In this document: positions 1 through 4,846 of the stretch, piece after piece | Layout: each line of letters opens with the position of its first letter | How positions within the stretch are numbered: the stretch's first letter is position 1 | Assembly: GCA_937874515.1 (NCBI GenBank) | Contig: CALNBV010000198.1 | Span: 1 to 5,614, forward strand | DNA: 5,614 bases | Origin: an uncultured Paenibacillaceae bacterium | GTDB taxonomy: Bacteria; Bacillota; Bacilli; Aneurinibacillales; Aneurinibacillaceae | Direction: 5' to 3' | The notes under the pieces: generated by a model | Databases searched by the model: none | Told to the model about the DNA's origin: nothing | The model's input: the letters and a program-made list of their open reading frames with translations, nothing else | Made by a program: the position numbers and the translations under genes

Positions 1-1
1 A

Positions 2-1207
2 GGAGCACTGGTCATTGTCTCCCATGACCGGGCTTTTCTCGATGCCCTTTGCACTACCGTTTGGGAGATTCATGAAGGACAGGTTAAAGAATATAAAGGC
101 AACTATTCCGACTATGAGAAACAAAAAGAAAGGGAGAAGGGGCAACAACAGTCGGCTTATGAACAATATCAGGCCAAGAAAAAACAGTTGGAAGAAGCAT
201 TAAAATTAAAAGAACAAAAAGCAGAACGGGCAACCAAAACCCCAAAAAAGGTAAGCCCATCAGAAGCCAAAATCACCGGGGCGAAACCTTATTTTAATAA
301 GAAACAAAAGAAGTTGCTAAAAACAGCCAAAGCCATTGAAACTCGATTAGAAAAACTAGAAAAGGTAGACAGGGTAAAAGAAGCTCCGCCACTGAAAATG
401 GATTTACCCCATGCAGATACTTTTAAAGATCGGATTATTCTACGGGTACAGGATGTAAAAGGGGTCATTGGCAAACGGGTTCTCTGGAATAAAACTAGCT
501 TTTATGTACGTGGAGGGGATAAACTGGCCATCATCGGCCCTAATGGCTGCGGCAAAACCACCCTTATTAAAAAGATCATCAACCAGGAGGAAGGAATCAC
601 TGTTTCACCTTCTATGAAAATGGGCTACTTTAGCCAAAACTTAAATATCCTGGATGTGGAAACGACCATTTTAGAAAATATGAAAACCACGTCCAAACAG
701 GATGAAACCTTTATTCGGACTGTCCTGGCGAGACTTCATTTCTTTCGGGAGGATGTATACAAAAAGGTTGGAGTATTAAGTGGGGGAGAACGGGTAAAAG
801 TCGCCCTTGCCAAATTATTTGTAAGCGATATTAATACTCTAATTCTCGATGAACCTACAAATTTTCTTGATATTGAAGCAGCAAGTGCCCTGGAATCTTT
901 ATTGAAAGAATATGAAGGAACAATCATCTTCGTCTCCCATGACCGGCGATTCATTGAAAACATCGCCACACGAATCCTGGCTATTCGCAATAAAGAGATT
1001 GAAGTATTTGAAGGAACCTATCAACAATTTAAAGAGGAACAGGATCAACCCCCGAAAAAACGAAATACTACGGAGGAGCAAGTGCTTGTCCTGGAAACAA
1101 AACTATCAGAAGTACTTAGCCGATTAAGCATAGAACCCAGTGAAGAGTTGGAAAGGGAGTTTCAGAGGCTTTTAAAAGAAAAGCGGGAATTGGATGGGAA
1201 GGGTTGA
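2..1207 (+). CDS. ABC-F ATPase, Vga/VmlR-type ribosomal protection protein (5' end missing)
   Basis: This is the C-terminal 401 residues of a cytosolic twin-ATPase ABC-F protein; the reading frame is open to the left edge, so the start lies outside. The fragment opens with the end of ATPase domain 1 (H-switch VSHDR, residues 6-10). A Lys/Glu-rich helical linker follows at about 40-140, including GAKPYFNKKQKK, and then ATPase domain 2. Domain 2 shows Walker A GPNGCGKTT (179-187), signature LSGGE (259-263), Walker B with LILDEPTNFLD (280-290) and H-switch SHD (312-314). A charged tail with an LETKL...LEREF...EKREL pattern ends the protein. There are no membrane segments, as expected for ABC-F. 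Members of this type bind the ribosomal E site and push lincosamides, pleuromutilins or streptogramin A from the peptidyl-transferase centre. The linker and tail fit the Vga/VmlR group better than housekeeping EttA/Uup, but the actual drug spectrum cannot be read from sequence. All domain 2 motifs look intact. Confidence 0.93.
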   Translation, partial: GALVIVSHDRAFLDALCTTVWEIHEGQVKEYKGNYSDYEKQKEREKGQQQSAYEQYQAKKKQLEEALKLKEQKAERATKTPKKVSPSEAKITGAKPYFNKKQKKLLKTAKAIETRLEKLEKVDRVKEAPPLKMDLPHADTFKDRIILRVQDVKGVIGKRVLWNKTSFYVRGGDKLAIIGPNGCGKTTLIKKIINQEEGITVSPSMKMGYFSQNLNILDVETTILENMKTTSKQDETFIRTVLARLHFFREDVYKKVGVLSGGERVKVALAKLFVSDINTLILDEPTNFLDIEAASALESLLKEYEGTIIFVSHDRRFIENIATRILAIRNKEIEVFEGTYQQFKEEQDQPPKKRNTTEEQVLVLETKLSEVLSRLSIEPSEELEREFQRLLKEKRELDGKG

Positions 1208-1290
1208 CGGAGGTCAAATTTACTTTGCGTATAAAGGAATCTTTCCCCTTGGCATAGAATTTGCTATATAGAGAGGAGTGCTGAAGAGAG

Positions 1291-1719
1291 ATGAGATTTG
1301 ATGAATTTATTCTTGAACAAGTGTTTGAAACTAGGTCTATTAAAGTAAGCAAAGAAGAAATTATGTCTTTTGCAGATCAATTTGATCCTCAGTATATGCA
1401 CTTGGACGAAGAAAAAGCGAAACAGGGTCGGTTTAAAGGAATTATCGCCTCAGGACTGCACACGTTAAGCCTTTCCTTTAGATTGTGCATTGATGTGGGA
1501 ATGTTTGGTGAAGAGGTGATTGCGGGAACAGGGATTAACAATCTACGATTCATCAAACCTGTTTTTCCTGATGATACCCTTTATGCCTTTATAAAAGTGA
1601 TTGATAAGAAAAAAACGAAAAACAATGCAGGGATTGTGACGATGCTAGTAACCTCCTTTACCAATGAAGGGGAGAAGGTTCTGGAGTTTGAAATGTCTGC
1701 TTTGGTATCTTGCACTTAA
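1291..1719 (+). CDS. MaoC-like hotdog dehydratase (R-specific enoyl-CoA hydratase type)
   Basis: A 142-residue single hotdog-fold protein, the usual size for short MaoC/PhaJ-type hydratases. The hydratase-2 motif is at residues 27-43 (FADQFDPQYMHLDEEKA), with Asp32 and His37 in the D-x4-H spacing of the catalytic dyad. The family's following glycine-rich helix appears as FKGIIASGLHTLSL (48-61). Family members hydrate or dehydrate (R)-3-hydroxyacyl-CoA/enoyl-CoA thioesters in the cytosol; the acyl substrate is unknown here. The ATG is the first possible start, because an in-frame TGA lies at 1282-1284. It is preceded by AGAGGAG (1272-1278) at a rather long 12-nt spacing. It sits 83 nt after the ABC-F stop on the same strand. 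A -10-like TAGAAT at 1255-1260 lacks a convincing -35, so either readthrough from the ABC-F gene or its own weak promoter is possible. No other fatty-acid or polyhydroxyalkanoate gene is adjacent, so the pathway is open. Confidence 0.88.
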   Translation: MRFDEFILEQVFETRSIKVSKEEIMSFADQFDPQYMHLDEEKAKQGRFKGIIASGLHTLSLSFRLCIDVGMFGEEVIAGTGINNLRFIKPVFPDDTLYAFIKVIDKKKTKNNAGIVTMLVTSFTNEGEKVLEFEMSALVSCT

Positions 1720-1734
1720 AGAATTTATCAAATT

Positions 1735-1749
1735 CTTATAGTATAAGGG
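1735..1749. repeat. Small palindrome CTTATA-G-TATAAG, nested with an AT-rich hairpin
   Basis: CTTATA (1735-1740) and TATAAG (1742-1747) pair perfectly around one base. Just before it, AAGAATTT (1719-1726) pairs with AAATTCTT (1730-1737) around ATC. The two structures share CTT and cannot form together. There is no GC clamp or T-run, so termination is unlikely. The sequence echoes the arms of the inverted repeat at 1927-1966. Confidence 0.45.
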
Positions 1750-1760
1750 CAACTAAGGCG

Positions 1761-1785
1761 GGCTGCGCCAGCCAAGTTTTCTTTA
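1761..1785 (+). terminator. Possible weak terminator after the MaoC-like gene
   Basis: A 5-bp GC stem (GGCTG 1761-1765 with CAGCC 1769-1773, loop CGC) is followed by AAGTTTTCTTTATT. The stem is short and the T-rich run starts two to three bases late, so this may be only a partial stop ahead of the stronger hairpin at 1818-1850. An overlapping alternative pairing (GGCG 1757-1760 with CGCC 1766-1769) is also possible. Confidence 0.35.
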
Positions 1786-1817
1786 TTAAGTAAGAATAAT
1801 TGAATATTCGTGTAATA

Positions 1818-1850
1818 AAGGTGTGAAATCTTTGGATTTCGCACCTTTTT
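1818..1850 (+). terminator. Rho-independent terminator between convergent genes
   Basis: An 11-bp stem (GGTGTGAAATC 1820-1830 with GATTTCGCACC 1835-1845, one G-U pair, loop TTTG) is followed at once by TTTTT and preceded by AA. It should end transcripts of the MaoC-like gene about 100 nt after its stop. Read on the minus strand the stem keeps 10 of 11 pairs (the G-U becomes C-A) and is followed by TTTATTA, so it may also act weakly on leftward transcripts from the DUF1643-like gene. Confidence 0.85.
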
Positions 1851-1877
1851 GATTTTTCGTTGAGTTGTAACGGGGAT

Positions 1878-1901
1878 AGTGAAGAGCTAGAAAGGGAATT
1901 A
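1878..1901 (+). other. Short stretch resembling the 3' coding end of the ABC-F gene
   Basis: Positions 1878-1900 resemble 1139-1161 inside the ABC-F gene, with three differences, all transitions. In the matching frame both read S-E-E-L-E-R-E: TTG versus CTA for Leu and GAG versus GAA for Glu are synonymous. The frame continues upstream as a Leu/Ser-containing stretch and runs to a stop at about 1935. It could be a relic of a second ABC-F gene end, but the match is short and chance similarity of Glu-rich coding sequence is possible. Confidence 0.25.
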
Positions 1902-1926
1902 TCCGGCATTGTATGGAGATATGCAA

Positions 1927-1966
1927 CCCCCTTATAGCTAACATTATTCTTTCTACTATAAGGGGG
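1927..1966. repeat. 11-bp perfect inverted repeat, GC-capped, 18-nt loop
   Basis: CCCCCTTATAG (1927-1937) and CTATAAGGGGG (1956-1966) are exact reverse complements around an 18-nt spacer. The repeat begins 13 nt beyond the stop of the leftward DUF1643-like gene, so it could form a 3'-end hairpin in that mRNA. There is no T-run after it on either strand, so it is not a standard terminator. Its arms share CTTATAG and TATAAGGG with the tight palindrome at 1735-1749. Confidence 0.7.
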
Positions 1967-1979
1967 GAAGTTAAAAAGT

Positions 1980-2576
1980 TTAAATGATACTTGAAATATA
2001 CGGTACAACCAATTCGTGTTTTAATCCTTGTGTATGCCTGGCTGAATCTCCCGGTCTAGGGGAGTAATCCACAATTTCATTAGTTTGGGTATTTAAATAA
2101 AAGTGGAGGTTTGCATTTAAACCGTTAAACCGTTCTTTATAAAAATTTAACCCCTTTTTTTTGCCCCCCCAAACATACCACACAAAAGGAAAATGACGTG
2201 ATTCAGTATCGCAAATAATTGGGTTTGGATAATCTCCAATTTTTCGTATAGCCTGAGAGAGCTCTTTATCACAAATATAAAGTAAATTTAAAACCTGAAT
2301 ATAGGAATTTTTCTGTATAGGCTTTTCTGAATGTTGATATGCCTTGGTAAAAATACTTCTTACTGTAGGCAAAAGATTATCCCCATCCAAAACTATTTTT
2401 TGTAAAGACGTATTGTTAGATGAGGAAGGAATAGCTGATCCGGGATTTTTGCCTACAATTGCCCCAATACATAAATCATTGTCCGATGGATCTGAGGTTA
2501 AATTTAAATAAATTCGCGTGTCAAATCTAAAAGTATTGTTACTTATCTGTTTAAACTTCGCCCAATAATAACTCAA
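1980..2576 (-). CDS. DUF1643-like protein, function unknown
   Basis: A 198-residue soluble protein with no signal peptide or membrane segment. The DUF1643 pattern can be followed in order: IGAIVGKNPGSA at about 37-48 (family: GlNPStA), YIQVLNLLYICDKEL at about 92-106 (family: vvNLfpl) and FVWYVWGGKKKG at about 131-142 (family: aWG). A polar C-terminal stretch, PRPGDSARH, lies at about 173-181. The biochemical role of DUF1643 is not established; family members occur in phages and accessory islands. The TTG at 2576 is chosen because GGAGGGG (2589-2583) sits 6-8 nt before it. A longer frame starts at GTG 2648 but has no Shine-Dalgarno, and its extension would contain that ribosome site as codons. 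The gene lies downstream of the WYL regulator on the same strand, so co-transcription is likely. Family assignment rests on motif memory, not a search. Confidence 0.72.
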   Translation of the reverse strand: MSYYWAKFKQISNNTFRFDTRIYLNLTSDPSDNDLCIGAIVGKNPGSAIPSSSNNTSLQKIVLDGDNLLPTVRSIFTKAYQHSEKPIQKNSYIQVLNLLYICDKELSQAIRKIGDYPNPIICDTESRHFPFVWYVWGGKKKGLNFYKERFNGLNANLHFYLNTQTNEIVDYSPRPGDSARHTQGLKHELVVPYISSII

Positions 2577-2582
2577 AAATAT

Positions 2583-2589
2583 CCCCTCC
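2583..2589 (-). promoter_or_regulatory. Ribosome binding site that sets the TTG start of the DUF1643-like gene
   Basis: On the minus strand GGAGGGG runs from 2589 to 2583, and TTG at 2576 follows after 6 nt (8 nt counting from GGAGG). It is the only strong Shine-Dalgarno near this gene's 5' end, and it favours the 198-residue product over a 222-residue one from GTG 2648. Confidence 0.7.
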
Positions 2590-2665
2590 ACATTCATCAG
2601 TTCGATATTTTTTATTAAACCATACCCTGTATTCAAATATTTGAGCACTTATTGACATTAAATAT

Positions 2666-2685
2666 GGGGTATCCGAAAATACCCC
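2666..2685 (-). promoter_or_regulatory. Hairpin in the gap between the WYL and DUF1643-like genes
   Basis: GGGGTAT (2666-2672) and ATACCCC (2679-2685) form a perfect 7-bp stem with a 6-nt loop, starting one base past the WYL gene's stop codon. The minus-strand continuation, ATATTTAATG, is AT-rich but not a true T-run. It could be a leaky intercistronic terminator that lowers the downstream gene's expression, an mRNA-stabilising hairpin, or an operator. No clear promoter for the downstream gene was seen in the 110-nt gap. Confidence 0.5.
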
Positions 2686-2686
2686 G

Positions 2687-3670
2687 TTAATATAGTTGTA
2701 TCATTTTAATGGCTTCTTCTTTAACTTTATCCGCAAGAAATTTTGGCGATATTACTTTTGCATCGCTCCCCCAAGTAAGTATCCAACGGATTAAACCCTC
2801 ACTAATAGCAGCATTGACTTTGATTGAAAATGAATAATCATCTACTTGTCGGATGACTACATCTTTCCCGAAACGATCAATCACAACATTAACAAGCTGA
2901 TTCTGAAAATGTATTTCCACATTTTCATTACCCCCGGGATACATAAGAAACACCTTTTTCATGTGATTAGTAATGTCAAAATCCAATGGGATAAAAGTAT
3001 CCTCAGAGATTAAAACTTTCCTCATACGGTCAACCCTAAAATGTTTGATTGCATTATCCTTAACCTCCTGGGCGACAAGGTAATAGTAGTCGTTATACCA
3101 AACCAAACCTAATGGGATAACATCATAAATCTTTCCATGATGTCGTAGAACAAATTTTTTGTTTATGTTGTAATTTCCATATTGAAAGGTGATTCTTCTT
3201 TTCTTGCTAATCGATGTATGTATATTATCAATATGATATCTAACCTGTTCATTCTGAGCTTTAACCGAGGGGTCCACTGTAATTTGGTTATGTAATTTTT
3301 TAGCAAGATGTGTACTTGTTAAGGATTTAATTTTTTCAATTAATTGAGTTGATTCTTCTGGCGTAATAAACCTTGCTGAGGAAACAGCATCAACTAGCAT
3401 TCGAAGTTCATGTATTTCAAATTTTCGATCTTGATATCTATAAACTACTTTGTTATTCTCCACTACATTTTTCTCTATATTTATATTGCAATTTCTTAAT
3501 TCCTCAATTGCATTTTTTACAGTATTTTTTGTTACATGGTAATCGCTCCCGAAAGAAATTTTCAGCTGGTTAATTATATCCAATAATGATAACTCGTGAT
3601 TTTCATCCGTATTTTTAAGTAATATGTCCTTTATTTCCATTATTCTTTTTATATTGCTGACATCTCTCAT
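2687..3670 (-). CDS. WYL-domain transcriptional regulator (wHTH-WYL-WCX)
   Basis: A 327-residue regulator, the usual length for the family. The N-terminal winged helix-turn-helix covers about 1-70, with a helix around HVTKNTVKNAIEELR (45-59) as likely recognition helix. The WYL domain spans about 140-230, with PLGLVWYNDYYYLVA (186-200) as the degenerate W-Y-L core and HFRVDRM (210-216) as its second conserved motif. The WCX-like C-terminus (about 245-327) ends with WGSDAKVISP and a closing helix. WYL proteins bind DNA as dimers and sense nucleic-acid or nucleotide ligands through the WYL pocket; many repress defence or DNA-damage loci. The ATG at 3670 is preceded by AAAGGAG with 11-nt spacing. 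An in-frame TTG at 3697 is rejected because it lies upstream of that Shine-Dalgarno. It probably controls itself and the DUF1643-like gene downstream; that is inference from arrangement. Confidence 0.9.
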   Translation of the reverse strand: MRDVSNIKRIMEIKDILLKNTDENHELSLLDIINQLKISFGSDYHVTKNTVKNAIEELRNCNINIEKNVVENNKVVYRYQDRKFEIHELRMLVDAVSSARFITPEESTQLIEKIKSLTSTHLAKKLHNQITVDPSVKAQNEQVRYHIDNIHTSISKKRRITFQYGNYNINKKFVLRHHGKIYDVIPLGLVWYNDYYYLVAQEVKDNAIKHFRVDRMRKVLISEDTFIPLDFDITNHMKKVFLMYPGGNENVEIHFQNQLVNVVIDRFGKDVVIRQVDDYSFSIKVNAAISEGLIRWILTWGSDAKVISPKFLADKVKEEAIKMIQLY

Positions 3671-3681
3671 TTCAAAGTCAT

Positions 3682-3688
3682 CTCCTTT
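3682..3688 (-). promoter_or_regulatory. Ribosome binding site of the WYL gene
   Basis: AAAGGAG on the minus strand, 11 nt before the ATG at 3670. It decides that start over the in-frame TTG at 3697, which would put the Shine-Dalgarno inside the coding sequence. An ATG nearer to it is out of frame and stops after three codons. Confidence 0.75.
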
Positions 3689-3701
3689 CAGTATCAATTT
3701 C

Positions 3702-3758
3702 TTTATAGAAGTAAAACTTCCTTTTTATCTAAACACTGATTCAGTACTGTAGAACTGT
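3702..3758 (-). promoter_or_regulatory. Candidate operator/promoter zone of the WYL gene
   Basis: Several small symmetric elements lie upstream of the WYL start: ACTGA-T-TCAGT (3735-3745), overlapping CAGTACTG (3742-3749), a direct repeat ACTGT at 3746-3750 and 3754-3758, and GAAGT-AAA-ACTTC (3708-3720). A -10-like TATAAA is read on the minus strand at 3707-3702, without a good -35. Such clustering is what an autoregulated promoter would show, but the elements are short and none has been matched to a known WYL site. Confidence 0.35.
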
Positions 3759-3864
3759 TGTTAAGGCTTTTTATAATGTATGAACTAATTATTGAGAACG
3801 CTAAGAATAACCATTTGTTGCATTTTAATAGGGAGAAGAATAAAAAAATGATTTTGCCGAAATA

Positions 3865-3893
3865 TTGTATGATGAAGAGGGTAGAAGTATAAT
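3865..3893 (+). promoter_or_regulatory. Sigma-A-type promoter of the SEC-C gene
   Basis: TTGTAT (3865-3870) and a consensus TATAAT (3888-3893) are separated by exactly 17 nt. Transcription would start near 3900, giving a leader of about 67 nt before the ATG at 3967. A second TATAAT at 3918-3923 has no -35 at a suitable distance. Confidence 0.75.
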
Positions 3894-3966
3894 AATGCCC
3901 TTTTACTGTTCTTCCATTATAATCGGTTTTATGATAGAAATATTAAAAAAAGGAATGACATAAGAA

Positions 3967-4677
3967 ATGGTAATAAAAAAGGATATCCATTGGAATGATA
4001 CGATTGGACGTAATGATCCATGTCCATGTGGAAGTGGGAAGAAGTATAAAAAATGTTGCATGAACAAAGTGGAAATCAAAGTGGAATTAGGGTCTTTCGT
4101 GGGCCGAGGATACGGTTACTTGATTCAAGAGGACTCGATTTCAGCTTGTAATGAGTGGCTGAAAGCTTTTGATCTTTTAAAACTACAGATTTCTCCTGAA
4201 ATCAAGTCGATTTCCGATGGGGATAAACAATTTCCTCAGTTAATGGAACCACTTTTCAATTGGTGCCAGGATTTAGAGGAAGAACTGGTGAATGCGGCCC
4301 ATGAAGATAAGTCTTATTATGAAAAATTAATACAGTATGTTGATGAGTTCTGTGCTCAATTTCCCGAATCTGATGCCAGCATTCTTTTAAATATGAAATT
4401 AAATCGCGCCGAAGCCTTTTTTGGATTAGAGAATGAAGAAAAAGGGGATGCAGCCTTTGAAGAAGTAATTAAGGAATATCCTCACAGTATCTGGGGTTAT
4501 GTTAGATGGGGAGATATGTACGGTCTGTTTTGCGATGATCAAATGGATAAAGAAAAAGCAGAACAAATTTACCGCAGAGCTCTAAATGTTAAGTTGGATG
4601 AAGGTGAAGAGGGAAGACAGGAAATTCTAGAGAGAATCCAGGGGTTAGATCAGATAAACCGTAGCGATTTGTTTTAG
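3967..4677 (+). CDS. SEC-C zinc-motif protein with TPR-like helical body
   Basis: A 236-residue soluble acidic protein. Residues 13-31 form a SEC-C motif: IGRNDPCPCGSGKKYKKCC, with Cys19, Cys21, Cys30 and Cys31 as the zinc ligands. SecA uses the same motif at its C-terminus to contact SecB and ribosomes; here it is at the N-terminus of a different protein, so SecA function is not implied. The remainder is helical, and about 136-210 has TPR-like periodicity (FPESDASILLNMKLNRAEAF, then YPHSIWGYVRWGDMYG, then KAEQIYRRAL), suggesting a protein-binding scaffold. The ATG is the first possible start, since TAA lies in frame at 3961-3963. The Shine-Dalgarno AAAGGA (3949-3954) has a long 12-nt spacing. 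It has its own promoter and terminator and so is probably monocistronic. The precise role is not recognised. Confidence 0.88.
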   Translation: MVIKKDIHWNDTIGRNDPCPCGSGKKYKKCCMNKVEIKVELGSFVGRGYGYLIQEDSISACNEWLKAFDLLKLQISPEIKSISDGDKQFPQLMEPLFNWCQDLEEELVNAAHEDKSYYEKLIQYVDEFCAQFPESDASILLNMKLNRAEAFFGLENEEKGDAAFEEVIKEYPHSIWGYVRWGDMYGLFCDDQMDKEKAEQIYRRALNVKLDEGEEGRQEILERIQGLDQINRSDLF

Positions 4678-4719
4678 AAGTTAGAAAAGAAAATTGGATA
4701 GGTAAGTTTGATGAACCAT

Positions 4720-4747
4720 AAGGAGGGGGACTACCCTTCCTTTTTTT
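4720..4747 (+). terminator. Rho-independent terminator of the SEC-C gene
   Basis: AAGGAGGGG (4720-4728) pairs with CCCTTCCTT (4734-4742) through nine pairs including one G-U, loop GACTA, running into T at 4741-4747. It lies about 43 nt past the SEC-C stop and isolates the toxin-antitoxin unit that follows. Confidence 0.88.
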
Positions 4748-4773
4748 ATAACAGCTAATTAACAACAAAATGT

Positions 4774-4783
4774 ATCAATTGAT
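4774..4783. promoter_or_regulatory. Palindrome ATCAATTGAT upstream of the toxin gene
   Basis: A perfect 10-bp palindrome that touches the proposed -35 of the toxin promoter. This position suits an autoregulatory site for the HTH antitoxin encoded downstream. It is short and AT-rich, so chance is possible, and it does not match the E. coli MqsA site (AACCT/AGGTT). Confidence 0.35.
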
Positions 4784-4811
4784 TCATAAATATTGTAAAA
4801 TGGCATATAAT
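4783..4811 (+). promoter_or_regulatory. Promoter of the toxin-antitoxin unit
   Basis: TTCATA (4783-4788) and consensus TATAAT (4806-4811) are spaced 17 nt. A second overlapping TATAAT follows at 4811-4816. The start site would be near 4818-4823, leaving a very short leader of about 20-25 nt before the toxin ATG. Confidence 0.55.
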
Positions 4812-4818
4812 ATAATAC

Positions 4819-4846
4819 CATTGTACTATAAAGAGGTGGTACAATG
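4819..4846 (+). promoter_or_regulatory. Inverted repeat over the toxin start codon
   Basis: CATTGTAC (4819-4826) is the exact reverse complement of GTACAATG (4839-4846). The second arm includes the toxin ATG (4844-4846), and the 12-nt gap holds most of the toxin Shine-Dalgarno, AAGAGGTGG (4831-4839). It may be a DNA operator at the transcription start, or an RNA hairpin that restrains toxin translation. Confidence 0.5.

Noticed and set aside
736..990. 84-residue minus-strand open frame
   Set aside because: It lies wholly opposite the conserved ABC-F ATPase 2 motifs and has no ribosome site or family resemblance.
1204..1235. Promoter TTGACG/TATAAA at the ABC-F stop codon
   Set aside because: The spacer is 20 nt, too long for a normal sigma-A promoter.
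1255..1270. Promoter just before the MaoC-like gene (TAGAAT or TATATA as -10)
   Set aside because: No -35 of acceptable match lies 16-18 nt upstream of either; kept only as a remark in the gene entry.
1736..2008. 90-residue minus-strand open frame in the convergent gap
   Set aside because: It runs through the terminator hairpin and both inverted repeats and overlaps the end of the DUF1643-like gene; composition and start do not suggest a protein.
3373..3573. 66-residue plus-strand open frame
   Set aside because: It is antisense to the winged-helix region of the WYL gene, with no ribosome site.
3668..3697. TTG 3697 as the start of the WYL gene, adding nine residues
   Set aside because: The Shine-Dalgarno AAAGGAG lies downstream of this TTG and properly ahead of the ATG at 3670; no ribosome site precedes the TTG.
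3848..3892. Tiny reading frame of 14 codons ahead of the SEC-C gene, preceded by GGGAG
   Set aside because: It overlaps the clear -35/-10 promoter, so it would not be on that promoter's transcript, and it has no recognisable content.
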